The notes: a model not told the origin generated them from the sequence alone. A DNA stretch of 6,735 nucleotides from Nitrospinae bacterium RIFCSPLOWO2_12_FULL_45_22 (GCA_001803565.1 MHDQ01000037.1:1-6735), one strand, 5' to 3'; numbered from the stretch's first letter, positions 1 through 6,419 are shown. Numbers and translations: made by a program.

Positions 1-2129
1 TCTAATACTGCCCCAATAGCTACTGATTTCAAGACCTTTGGGGAAACCCGCGAGAGACTTAAGAGGTCTTCGGTAATATTAGTGATCCTATCCACTTCTT
101 TAATTACTAAGGGCAAAAATACCTCCCTAAAACCTTGGTCCTGGTACTTATCCGGCAACACCTGGCAAAAGGTCTTTATGGAAACCAGAGGATTCCTTAT
201 CTCATGGGCTACCCTGGCCGCCATAGATCCCACGGTGGCTAATTTTTCCCGCTGCCTAACCTCTTCTTCTAAGCGACTGATTTCTGTAATATCAGAAAAA
301 ACCAATAAACCGCCTGAAATCTCTCCTTCTCTATCTTTAATGCAGGAGGAAGATATACTCAGTATCTTCTTCTCTTTCATAGCGGTTAAATTAAAGGGGA
401 GAGTCTTATTATAATATCTCTGCCCGCGCAAAGTTTGTCGAAACATATTAGCTATTTTGTCGCCCAGACGATCAATCTTTTGGCCCAAAATAGCCTGGGG
501 CTCCAGGTCCAGGATTTCTCCCGCCCTGGAGTTAAAAGTGACCACAATGCCCTCGGGATTGGCAGCAATCACCCCACTATCCATCTGCTGTAAGATCATC
601 TCGTAATTATTCCGCATAACCAACACTTCATTATATAGCTTGGCATTCTCCAGGGCAAGTCCCGCTTCATTCCTTATGGCCTCCAACAAGTTAATATCAT
701 CATCGGAATAGATACCACCCTTCAACTTACTACCCAGGCTAATGATCCCTTTCAGCTCACCCCGGTATATCAAGGGAATTAACAATTTACTGGAAAGTCT
801 ATGGAAATCCTGGGCCATGGCATGGCTCTCCTTTTCCGGCAAAAACCTGGATAATTCGTCCAAGACAAGAATCTCTTGCCTCTCTCTTAATCGTTTGCAG
901 GCAGGGCTGTCTATCGGAATATTTTTCCCTCCCGAAAATAATTCTTTCACCCTCAGCCTTTCCCCCTCCCCTGGAAGGAGGGGAGAAGGGGTAATTTTCA
1001 TTGCCCTTTGTGGCCCCTGGCTCATGAATGTTTCCTGTGAAGAGTCTTTTTCCGGGGGGTAAGTCGTTACGGACCGGTATTCTTCCTGTTTATCGTCTAA
1101 AAGTAGAAGGGAGACCTTATCAATCCTCATTATCTGCCCTATTCTTTCTACAATAAAATTTTCCAGCCGGGGTAGATCTAAGATAGTAGTAAGTTGGTGG
1201 CTGAAATCCTTCAGGGCTATTTGATAGCCGAAGATATCTTTAAAGAATATTCTCTTAACCCAAGTATCTAAATTTTGCTGAAAGACCCCTATTAGGATAG
1301 TTAAGATTATAGCCGAGAAAAGAATGGAAAGAGGCTTAGGGAGGTGAAGAATATTGTAAAGGAAATAATCCAGGGCCAACAATAAGCTGAAAATTCCCAG
1401 GACTGCTACTATGAGCGATAAAGTCCGGCTGACAACCACCTCTATCTCTAATAACCTATGCCTAATAATGGCATAGGTTATTAGAGAGGCGATAAATATA
1501 CTTGATAAATTACCAAGATAAAAATATTTACCACTATGAGTTATGAAAGGCAAATACCCGGCAAGGAATCCACCAATTGGAAAAATAATTCCAAAGGCAA
1601 AAACCAAATATTTGATCTGTAATTGTTCTAATCCTCTTTTTACCTTTTTGTACCTTTGGACCAGTTTAATGATGCCAAAACCCTGGATAACTGATATGTA
1701 AAAAACATAGATCTTATAACCGGGGGCAAGGACGGTGTCGTTGCCCCATGGTCTTAAAACAATGTCTTTCATGACCAAAGGGGTAAAACCAAGGGCTGAA
1801 AAAACTAATCCAATGAGAAAAACAGGTAATGTCTTGATAAGAATAGGTTTAGATCTATCTTCTTGGCAAAATATGATAATAAAAGCAATACTGACGGCTC
1901 CAGAAAAACCACCCAAGAAAAAGGCCATCCTGCCCGCTAAGATAAGCAACTCCCTACTTGAAAGAACCTCAAAGAGAAAGGCAGATAAGCTCCACAAAGA
2001 AAGCGAAAAGGCGTAAGCGGCGAAAGAGCGATTAATATTGCTTTGTGGTCTCTTAGCTAAGACGTAAAACCCCAGAATAATATTAATAATAGCCGATAAT
2101 ATTAAAGAAGACTCTTTGAAGTATAACAA
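1..2129 (-). CDS. Membrane sensor histidine kinase (7TM-type sensor, GAF, PAS, HisKA), 3' end outside window
   Basis: This is the sensor half of a two-component system; the frame is open through the left edge, giving 709 residues. Residues 8-225 hold about seven hydrophobic segments, resembling the HisKA_7TM sensor region, and two more lie near 237-257 and 267-283. A GAF domain spans about 305-495 and ends in the helix EAIRNEAGLALENAKLYNEV. A PAS domain spans about 508-615 (MDSGVIAANPEGIVVTFN, ending FSDITE). HisKA begins near 620, with the phosphoacceptor His642 in the H-box AHEIRNPL. The HATPase domain must lie beyond position 1. I chose the TTG start because an in-frame TAA lies 18 nt upstream and AAGGGGG precedes it by 7 nt; no ATG occurs near the start of the first membrane helix. 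Residues 380-394 are encoded by a palindromic DNA repeat inserted in the GAF domain. The architecture recalls PrsK-like kinases, but the signal and partner regulator are unknown. Confidence 0.93.
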   Translation of the reverse strand, partial: MLYFKESSLILSAIINIILGFYVLAKRPQSNINRSFAAYAFSLSLWSLSAFLFEVLSSRELLILAGRMAFFLGGFSGAVSIAFIIIFCQEDRSKPILIKTLPVFLIGLVFSALGFTPLVMKDIVLRPWGNDTVLAPGYKIYVFYISVIQGFGIIKLVQRYKKVKRGLEQLQIKYLVFAFGIIFPIGGFLAGYLPFITHSGKYFYLGNLSSIFIASLITYAIIRHRLLEIEVVVSRTLSLIVAVLGIFSLLLALDYFLYNILHLPKPLSILFSAIILTILIGVFQQNLDTWVKRIFFKDIFGYQIALKDFSHQLTTILDLPRLENFIVERIGQIMRIDKVSLLLLDDKQEEYRSVTTYPPEKDSSQETFMSQGPQRAMKITPSPLLPGEGERLRVKELFSGGKNIPIDSPACKRLRERQEILVLDELSRFLPEKESHAMAQDFHRLSSKLLIPLIYRGELKGIISLGSKLKGGIYSDDDINLLEAIRNEAGLALENAKLYNEVLVMRNNYEMILQQMDSGVIAANPEGIVVTFNSRAGEILDLEPQAILGQKIDRLGDKIANMFRQTLRGQRYYNKTLPFNLTAMKEKKILSISSSCIKDREGEISGGLLVFSDITEISRLEEEVRQREKLATVGSMAARVAHEIRNPLVSIKTFCQVLPDKYQDQGFREVFLPLVIKEVDRITNITEDLLSLSRVSPKVLKSVAIGAVL
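948..993 (+). repeat. GC-rich palindromic repeat inside the kinase coding sequence
   Basis: CTCCCC (966-971) pairs with GGGGAG (980-985), and CCCC (962-965) pairs with GGGG (988-991) across a 2-nt bulge. The left shoulder reads CACCCTCAGCCTTTCCC. The element closely resembles the intergenic repeat at 4128-4165 (ACCCTCACCCTTACCC shoulder, then a C/T-rich and G/A-rich hairpin). Both belong to the type of dispersed CCCTCACCCT...CCTCTCC palindrome found between genes in many environmental bacteria. Here it is read in frame on the minus strand as TPSPLLPGEGERLRV, residues 380-394 of the kinase, with no stop. Confidence 0.75.
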
Positions 2130-2136
2130 AGAGATG

Positions 2137-2143
2137 CCCCCTT
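2137..2143 (-). promoter_or_regulatory. Ribosome binding site supporting a TTG start of the histidine kinase
   Basis: AAGGGGG lies 7 nt upstream of the TTG at 2127-2129. The in-frame stop TAA at 2145-2147 leaves almost no room for another start. The site decides the otherwise unusual start codon. Confidence 0.6.
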
Positions 2144-2158
2144 CTTATTATTTATAAA

Positions 2159-2180
2159 CAAGGCTAAAGCCCGATGGCGG
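2159..2180 (-). repeat. Partial REP-like copy upstream of the kinase gene
   Basis: The 22 nt beginning CAAGGCTAAAGCCC match the reverse complement of 2285-2306 at 19 of 22 positions by eye. It corresponds to the second hairpin of the REP-like unit seen at 2258-2310, in the opposite orientation, and contains the AGGCTAAAGCC near-palindrome. It ends 30 bp before the kinase start codon. Confidence 0.6.
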
Positions 2181-2233
2181 TTTCTTCTTCAAAGTCCCTA
2201 AGTTATATGTTGATCTTATCAGGGCTAAAGACC

Positions 2234-2266
2234 TGAGTTACAGTAGCGTCTATGGCGCGTAACTCA
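2234..2266. repeat. Inverted repeat joining the degenerate and intact REP-like units
   Basis: TGAGTTAC (2234-2241) and GTAACTCA (2259-2266) form a perfect 8-bp inverted repeat around a 17-nt loop; GCG and CGC inside the loop could extend the pairing. The right arm overlaps the start of the intact REP-like unit. The left arm, preceded by a GGCTAAAG stretch, looks like the remnant of another copy in opposite orientation. Confidence 0.5.
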
Positions 2267-2310
2267 ACCCTTTAGGGTTGATTATTGCCATTGGGCTTTA
2301 GCCTTGACCT
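2258..2310 (+). repeat. REP-like two-hairpin unit, left copy
   Basis: The first hairpin is TCAACCC-TTTA-GGGTTGA (2264-2270 with 2275-2281), preceded by GTAAC, which sits where REP elements carry their guide tetranucleotide. The second hairpin is centred on GGCTTTAGCC (2294-2303). The unit repeats in inverted orientation at 2804-2857, on the other side of the transposase remnant. The transposase frame ends at a TAA (2298-2300) inside the second hairpin, so unit and gene overlap. Confidence 0.75.
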
Positions 2311-2786
2311 TTAAAGTCATAAACTAAAGAACCACTATAAGGATATGCTCTACAGTCCTCCAACTGCCCTCTTCTTACAGGATTTCCCAGGATATAAAGG
2401 GCTATTGACATTTTATCCTCTTCCTTTCTAAGAACATGATCGTAATAGCTCAAATGCTAAATGGGTCCTTGATACTTTTGTTTGAACCAGTAACCACTCT
2501 TTTGCTTAAAAAGGTTTACAAACCTCGCAAGATCAGATTTAGTATTTCTACCACTGAGTAAAAGGTGGAGATGATCTGGCATAAAACAATATGCCTCAAT
2601 GTCAAACCCTTCTTTTTCTGAGACTTCCTTTGTGAAGTCTAAAAGGATGTTTACAATCTCAGGGTTCGTAAAGAGGGGTCTTCTGTCTTTAGTTAAAAGG
2701 GTGAGGAAATAGGTATAGGTGCCACGATAATTAAAGGAACTAAGTCGAGGTCTTTTAGGCAACGGCATGTTTTTGTCTAATCCCAT
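2298..2786 (-). pseudogene. REP-associated tyrosine transposase (RAYT, Y1_Tnp family), broken by an in-frame amber codon
   Basis: RAYTs are HUH-type single-strand nucleases related to the IS200/IS605 transposases and are tied to REP palindromes. The frame encodes 162 positions. They include the N-terminal strand FNYRGTYTYFLTLLTKDRRPLF (split here as residues 18-39), the metal-binding H72-x-H74 in FMPDHLHLLL, and the helix LARFVNLFKQKSGYWF. After QGPI, codon 110 is TAG (2457-2459). The same frame then continues with SYYDHVLRKEEDK, the probable catalytic Tyr131 in ALYILGNPVRRG, and AYPYSGS. Family members usually have Trp near this point (GPLWQ-S-Y), so TGG to TAG is the likely change. The truncated product would lack the catalytic Tyr. 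I chose the ATG at 2784-2786 because AAGGGA lies 6 nt upstream; ATG 2766-2768 is also possible. REP-like units flank the gene on both sides, as expected for a RAYT. Confidence 0.9.
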
Positions 2787-2803
2787 TGTGTGTCCCTTGG
2801 TGC

Positions 2804-2857
2804 AGGTCAAGGCTTTAGCCTTGATGAAAGAGATCAACCCTGAAGGGTTGAGTTACG
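2804..2857 (-). repeat. REP-like two-hairpin unit, right copy
   Basis: This is an inverted copy of 2258-2310. It contains the perfect 16-nt palindrome CAAGGCTTTAGCCTTG (2808-2823) and the hairpin TCAACCC-TGAA-GGGTTGA (2834-2840 with 2845-2851), followed by GTTACG. The outer parts (CGTAACTCAACCCTT and GCCTTGACCT, read on the minus strand) match the left copy exactly, while the spacer between the hairpins diverges. It fills most of the gap between the synthase stop codon and the transposase start. Confidence 0.78.
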
Positions 2858-2877
2858 TTTTACTCAGGACTGAACGC

Positions 2878-4101
2878 TTATACTTTTTGTATCACGGCGC
2901 AGGCCTCAGAGCCTCCCATGCCCCCGGATAATACTAAAACCCTATCCACCCTATTGATCCGATAATGGTTGGGGACATAATCCAGATCGCATTGAGGGTC
3001 TGGATACTCGTAATTTATCGTAGGAGGGATGATCCCTTCTCTTAAGCTCAAGAGGGAGGCGATTACCTGGCTTGGTCCGGAGGCTAGCCCGGGATTACCG
3101 ATCATAGATTTTATGGCACTCACCGGGATATTATAGGCCTGGGGACCAAAGGCTTGCTTGATGCCTAAGGTTTCATTCAGATCTAATAGGGGATGGGAAG
3201 GGGCATGGGTGCTGATGTAGTCAATCTCTGGAGGTAAGACCCGGGCCCTTTCCAGGGTCTGCCGGATAGTATCGGCCCAACCCTCTCCCTGCCTGATCCC
3301 AGTGCGGTTTGCCTTTTCAATGGCCAAGACCTCTCCATAGATCGGGGCCTTCCGCAGCCGGGCATCATCCAGCCTTTCCAAAACTACAAAGGCCGCCCCC
3401 TCTGAGTATACTACCCCGTCCCTTTTTCTATCAAAGGGCCGGCTGGCCTTCTCTGGATGGGTATTCTGTTTGGTCAAGATGCCGGCCGCACAAAAAAGAC
3501 TAAAGGCATAGGGTGTAATGGTTGAACTGATGCCCCCGGATAAAGCGAGGTCTAGTTTCCTATCTCTGATCAGGCGGAATGCCTCGCCAATGGCCATCAG
3601 TCCGCCAGCACAGTCATTGGCCAAAGTTGAAGATAGGGCCTCAATCTTAAACAATTGGGCAATGGTGCTGGCAGGGGTATGGACCCTTATCATAGAAAGG
3701 GTGTGCGGGTCAATAAACTTAGGAGAACCCTTCTCTTTAAAATGGCAAAACTGTTCCTCAAACTTATCCAAAACTTGGGTTGTAAACCCTAAACTTAATC
3801 CCAATCTGCGACCATCATCCCGCCAATTAGTTAGTCCCGCGTCCTCTAAGGCCATCTTTGCCGCGGCCACACCAAATTGAGTAGCCCGGCCCATCCTTCG
3901 GGCCTCTTTCTCTTCCATATAGATTAATGGGTTAAACCCCTTTACCTCTCCAGCGATCTGGCAGGAATATTCCCTGGGATCAAAGGCCGTGATCCGCGCA
4001 ATCCCCGACCGGCCTTCTTTTAATGCCTGCCAGAATGCCTCTTTACCGATACCCACCGGCGAGACTATCCCTACCCCGGTTATTACTACCCGCTGCTCCA
4101 T
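2878..4101 (-). CDS. FabF-like beta-ketoacyl-ACP synthase with a Cys-His-Asn active site
   Basis: The 407-residue length and fold signatures match KAS II and type II polyketide ketosynthases, cytosolic enzymes that condense an acyl thioester with a malonyl unit. The N-terminal thiolase-like half (about 1-245) opens with VVITGVGIVSPVGIG and carries the nucleophile Cys164 in ANDCAGGLMAIGEA and the motif RPFDRKRDGVVYSEGAA. The C-terminal half carries His299 in STHAPSHPLLDLNE, Lys331 in AIKSMIGN, the PPTINYEYPDPQCDLDYVPN block, and GGMGGSEA in place of the usual GFGG-N-S loop. The second catalytic His (KSMTGH in FabF) is Asn336. Such active sites are typical of FabH and chalcone synthase rather than FabF, so activity may be altered. 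The start ATG has AAAGGG 8 nt upstream. It lies downstream of the AOR and MoaD-like genes on the same strand, suggesting a specialised acyl pathway rather than housekeeping fatty acid synthesis. Substrate unknown. Confidence 0.93.
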   Translation of the reverse strand: MEQRVVITGVGIVSPVGIGKEAFWQALKEGRSGIARITAFDPREYSCQIAGEVKGFNPLIYMEEKEARRMGRATQFGVAAAKMALEDAGLTNWRDDGRRLGLSLGFTTQVLDKFEEQFCHFKEKGSPKFIDPHTLSMIRVHTPASTIAQLFKIEALSSTLANDCAGGLMAIGEAFRLIRDRKLDLALSGGISSTITPYAFSLFCAAGILTKQNTHPEKASRPFDRKRDGVVYSEGAAFVVLERLDDARLRKAPIYGEVLAIEKANRTGIRQGEGWADTIRQTLERARVLPPEIDYISTHAPSHPLLDLNETLGIKQAFGPQAYNIPVSAIKSMIGNPGLASGPSQVIASLLSLREGIIPPTINYEYPDPQCDLDYVPNHYRINRVDRVLVLSGGMGGSEACAVIQKV

Positions 4102-4127
4102 ATAATATTCCCTTTCTTATTAAAATA

Positions 4128-4165
4128 CCCTCACCCTTACCCTCTCCTCTTGGGGGAGAGGGTAA
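4128..4165 (+). repeat. Intergenic palindromic repeat between the MoaD-like and synthase genes
   Basis: TTACCCTCTCC (4137-4147) and GGAGAGGGTAA (4155-4165) form a perfect 11-bp stem with a 7-nt loop, preceded by ACCCTCACCC. The element occupies about half of the 75 bp between the MoaD-like stop and the synthase start. It lacks a following T run on the minus strand, so it is a poor rho-independent terminator. A related copy lies in the kinase gene at 948-993, in the same orientation. Confidence 0.8.
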
Positions 4166-4176
4166 ATAACCCCAAT

Positions 4177-4479
4177 TTAAGTTGCTCTATTACCACCGGC
4201 TACTGGTGGGAAAAATGAAATGATATCGCCATCACAAAGTTTAGTATTCAGATCATCTAATTGATGCAGGTCTCTACCACCTAACAATACTCGGTAATAA
4301 GATCGGACTTTACCGCTATTTTTATCTATCACCGCATCTTTAAAGGATGGGCTTAATCTTTTTGTCAATTCTTCAATAGCATCTAACACAGTAGAATCCG
4401 GGGTAAGCTCAATAGTCAACTCTTTTTCTTTTAAGATCTCTTTGAGTTGAAAAAATGGTCTAACCTTTATCCTTATCAT
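4177..4479 (-). CDS. MoaD/ThiS-family ubiquitin-like sulfur carrier with a C-terminal extension
   Basis: MoaD-type proteins have a beta-grasp fold. Their C-terminal Gly-Gly is adenylated and thiocarboxylated by a MoeB-like enzyme, and they donate sulfur to make the dithiolene of molybdopterin or tungstopterin. This 100-residue protein has the family layout: an initial strand MIRIKVRPFFQLKEI, the STVLDAIEELTKRLSP helix, YYRVLLGGRDL, and the terminal DGDIISFFPPVAGG at residues 83-96. Unusually, NRAT follows the Gly-Gly (95-96) before the stop. A free glycine end is needed for activation, so the protein would require trimming, as known for the QbsE sulfur carrier, or it may not act as a classical carrier. 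It lies 50 bp after the AOR gene, which needs a tungstopterin cofactor. AOR-associated MoaD-like genes are common. The ribosome binding site is weak. Whether it serves general pterin synthesis or this enzyme alone cannot be told. Confidence 0.87.
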   Translation of the reverse strand: MIRIKVRPFFQLKEILKEKELTIELTPDSTVLDAIEELTKRLSPSFKDAVIDKNSGKVRSYYRVLLGGRDLHQLDDLNTKLCDGDIISFFPPVAGGNRAT

Positions 4480-4486
4480 TTGTTAA

Positions 4487-4529
4487 TACTCAGCCTTTTT
4501 ATTTGCGTGTTTTTTGCGCCTTTTTGTGG
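4487..4529 (-). repeat. A-rich degenerate CACAAA/AAAGGC simple repeat between AOR and the MoaD-like gene
   Basis: Read on the minus strand, the gap contains short periodic blocks of the type GCCACAAAAAGGCGCAAAAA, then CACGCAAAT, then AAAAAGGC. It resembles the dispersed cacgaag/cacaaagg-type simple repeats seen between genes in many bacteria. No convincing hairpin terminator is seen in it. Confidence 0.35.
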
Positions 4530-6419
4530 CTATAAATTATCCAGTTCAGCGGCTATATCGTTAAGACCTAATTCTTCCAGCGTTTTTCTGGTAGGTATAC
4601 CAGTCTTTTTGTCCCATCCTCGCAGTTGATAATACTCGTCCAGCATTTGGTTAAATTTGTCTGGGTCTAGCCTCTCGCCTTTGAATGGGCCACTGGCCAC
4701 AGCTTCCTGTCCCTGTTTTCCCATAACCGCATCATCTTTTCGCCTGATCCCTTCCCTCACTAAGAATGCCCGTTCTACATTATATATTCTTTCTGCTACC
4801 TCCAAGAGGGTCTCTTTGCTCATTGCTACACCGGTAGCAGTCTCCAACAATCTCCCCATTTCTTCTATCCCTATCCCCTGTCCAATAATCTCGGTATTGA
4901 ATTTACATATCTCTAAGGCATCGGCCAAAGTACACAAGTTTTGATAATGTAAGACCATGCGGGCCTTGTTATAGGAGGTCGGTAGCGCAGCCTCGGCGGT
5001 ACCGAATTTCTTCTGTGCCTCCTCTGGTGGTATGCCTAAGAGTTCGCCCCCCGGTATCCCCCTCAGATGGTCTGCCCCTCTGGTAGCGGTAGCTTGATTC
5101 AAGGCATAACCCTTAAAGGCCCTGATATCAGCATGACCCCACTCCAGCCCTTTCGAGTGAGTGATATAGTTTTCTGCCCCTCGGCCAATCTTAGCGGCGG
5201 CCCGTACTGCCCCTTCTCCTAATAATCCGCCAAACCCTTCCCTTTTTACCATTTTATAGAATATTTTTATAGCTGCTTCGTAATTACCCCATTCCAGCGG
5301 TATCCCATCCAGGTCGTCTAAAGTAATGATCCCCCTCTGATACCACTCCATAGCAAAGCCCAGGATAGTAGAGAAGCCCAGTACATCTACGCCATATTGA
5401 TTGCATAAATTAGCCATCTTAAATATGGCCGGGGCATAGGAAATACCACAATGGGTGCCAAAGGGACCAATGGCACCAAATTCTATCCCACCACCCTTCT
5501 CGCCAGCATAAGGCCCTTCTTTTATCTCGAAAAAATGACCACAATGGATAATACAACCCACGCAGCTTTTGGATTTAACAAAGAAGGGCATCAGGGCCTC
5601 ATGATCAATCTTGTCTATTTCTTCAAACCCGCCCGATTGTTGCAGGTTTCTGACCGAGCAATAGCCCCTTTCATTAAGGAGGGTAGTTAAGCCCGGGGTG
5701 CCATATACAGAGAGCCTGGGATAGATAGGACTATTCCGTATTTTTTCACATAATTCTTCTATGAGTAAGAAGAACTCTTTGGGTTTTTCTACCTTTACTC
5801 CTTTTGTTCCTCGGACGGCTATGGCCTTAAGCTTCTTGGCGCCCATAACCGCCCCCATACCAGTGCGGGCGGCACCCCGATAATTACTGCCAATAATGCA
5901 GGCTAATCCCACCTGGTTCTCTCCAGCAGGGCCTATAGCAGCAAATTGGATCTCTGAGTCGCCTAATTCCTGCTTGAGCATAATTTCCGTTTCTGGGACG
6001 GTTTTGCCCCAGAGATGCGAGGCGTCCCTGATCTCTACCTGGTCATCAAAGATCCAGAGATATACCGGCTTAGAGGCTGCCCCCTTAAATACAATATGGT
6101 CATAGCCTGCCCATTTCAACTCCGCCGAGAAACCCCCACCACAATTGGCATCTCCTAAAATCCCCGTTAATGGGGATTTAGCGGTCACAGTGAAGCGAGA
6201 GGCCGGGGCCAGGGTGCCAGAAAGGGGTCCAGTACCAAAAATAAGCAGGTTTTCAGGACCAAGAGGATCAATGCCAGCCTTTATCCCTTCATAGAGGAGC
6301 CGGGAATTGATCCCTCGACCACCAAGGTATTTTAGCTTTAAGTCGGGGCTCAAGACTTCTACCTCTATCTTCCCAGAACTTAGGTCTACTAACAAAATTC
6401 TACCTGCCCAGCCACTCAT
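4530..6419 (-). CDS. Tungsten-dependent aldehyde:ferredoxin oxidoreductase family protein
   Basis: AOR-family enzymes interconvert aldehydes and carboxylates (some act on other substrates) using a tungsten bis-pterin and one [4Fe-4S] cluster. The 629 residues are a full-length member. The N-terminal domain opens with GWAGRILLVDLSSG and contains GTGPLSGTLAPASRFTVTAKSP and ANCGGGFSAELKWAGYD, the pterin-binding signatures. Cluster ligands are Cys286, Cys289 and Cys293 (CVGCIIHC) with a fourth, Cys505, in ADALEICKF. Glu313 and the RGADH motif (His451) lie where the P. furiosus enzyme has active-site Glu313 and His448. I chose the ATG at 6417-6419 because homologues begin at GWxGRIL and GGAGG lies 9 nt upstream; the 31-codon upstream extension overlaps the ferredoxin gene in another frame and looks spurious. 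The gene overlaps the upstream ferredoxin gene by 20 bp, implying translational coupling and an electron-transfer complex like AorAB of Aromatoleum. The substrate cannot be assigned from sequence. Confidence 0.95.
   Translation of the reverse strand: MSGWAGRILLVDLSSGKIEVEVLSPDLKLKYLGGRGINSRLLYEGIKAGIDPLGPENLLIFGTGPLSGTLAPASRFTVTAKSPLTGILGDANCGGGFSAELKWAGYDHIVFKGAASKPVYLWIFDDQVEIRDASHLWGKTVPETEIMLKQELGDSEIQFAAIGPAGENQVGLACIIGSNYRGAARTGMGAVMGAKKLKAIAVRGTKGVKVEKPKEFFLLIEELCEKIRNSPIYPRLSVYGTPGLTTLLNERGYCSVRNLQQSGGFEEIDKIDHEALMPFFVKSKSCVGCIIHCGHFFEIKEGPYAGEKGGGIEFGAIGPFGTHCGISYAPAIFKMANLCNQYGVDVLGFSTILGFAMEWYQRGIITLDDLDGIPLEWGNYEAAIKIFYKMVKREGFGGLLGEGAVRAAAKIGRGAENYITHSKGLEWGHADIRAFKGYALNQATATRGADHLRGIPGGELLGIPPEEAQKKFGTAEAALPTSYNKARMVLHYQNLCTLADALEICKFNTEIIGQGIGIEEMGRLLETATGVAMSKETLLEVAERIYNVERAFLVREGIRRKDDAVMGKQGQEAVASGPFKGERLDPDKFNQMLDEYYQLRGWDKKTGIPTRKTLEELGLNDIAAELDNL

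Noticed and set aside
82-2016. Plus-strand open frames at 82-414, 742-1062 and 1735-2016
   Set aside because: They lie opposite a continuous minus-strand kinase frame with recognisable domains; their translations show no family features.
2148-2297. CRISPR array or small RNA gene in the repeat-rich gap
   Set aside because: The repeats are few, inverted and differently spaced, with no regular spacers, and no promoter or terminator pair for a small RNA is visible.
2787-2837. Longer transposase start at a TTG (2835-2837)
   Set aside because: This start lies in a REP-like hairpin and the extra residues translate the repeat; an ATG with a good ribosome binding site follows at 2784-2786.
3183-3880. 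Open frames within the ketosynthase region on both strands (3183-3368, 3309-3503, 3518-3880)
   Set aside because: They overlap conserved ketosynthase motifs in other frames and look like shadows.
4128-4165. Rho-independent terminator after the MoaD-like gene
   Set aside because: The stem is strong, but no T run follows on the transcribed strand and a similar element occurs inside a gene, so it is better called a dispersed repeat.
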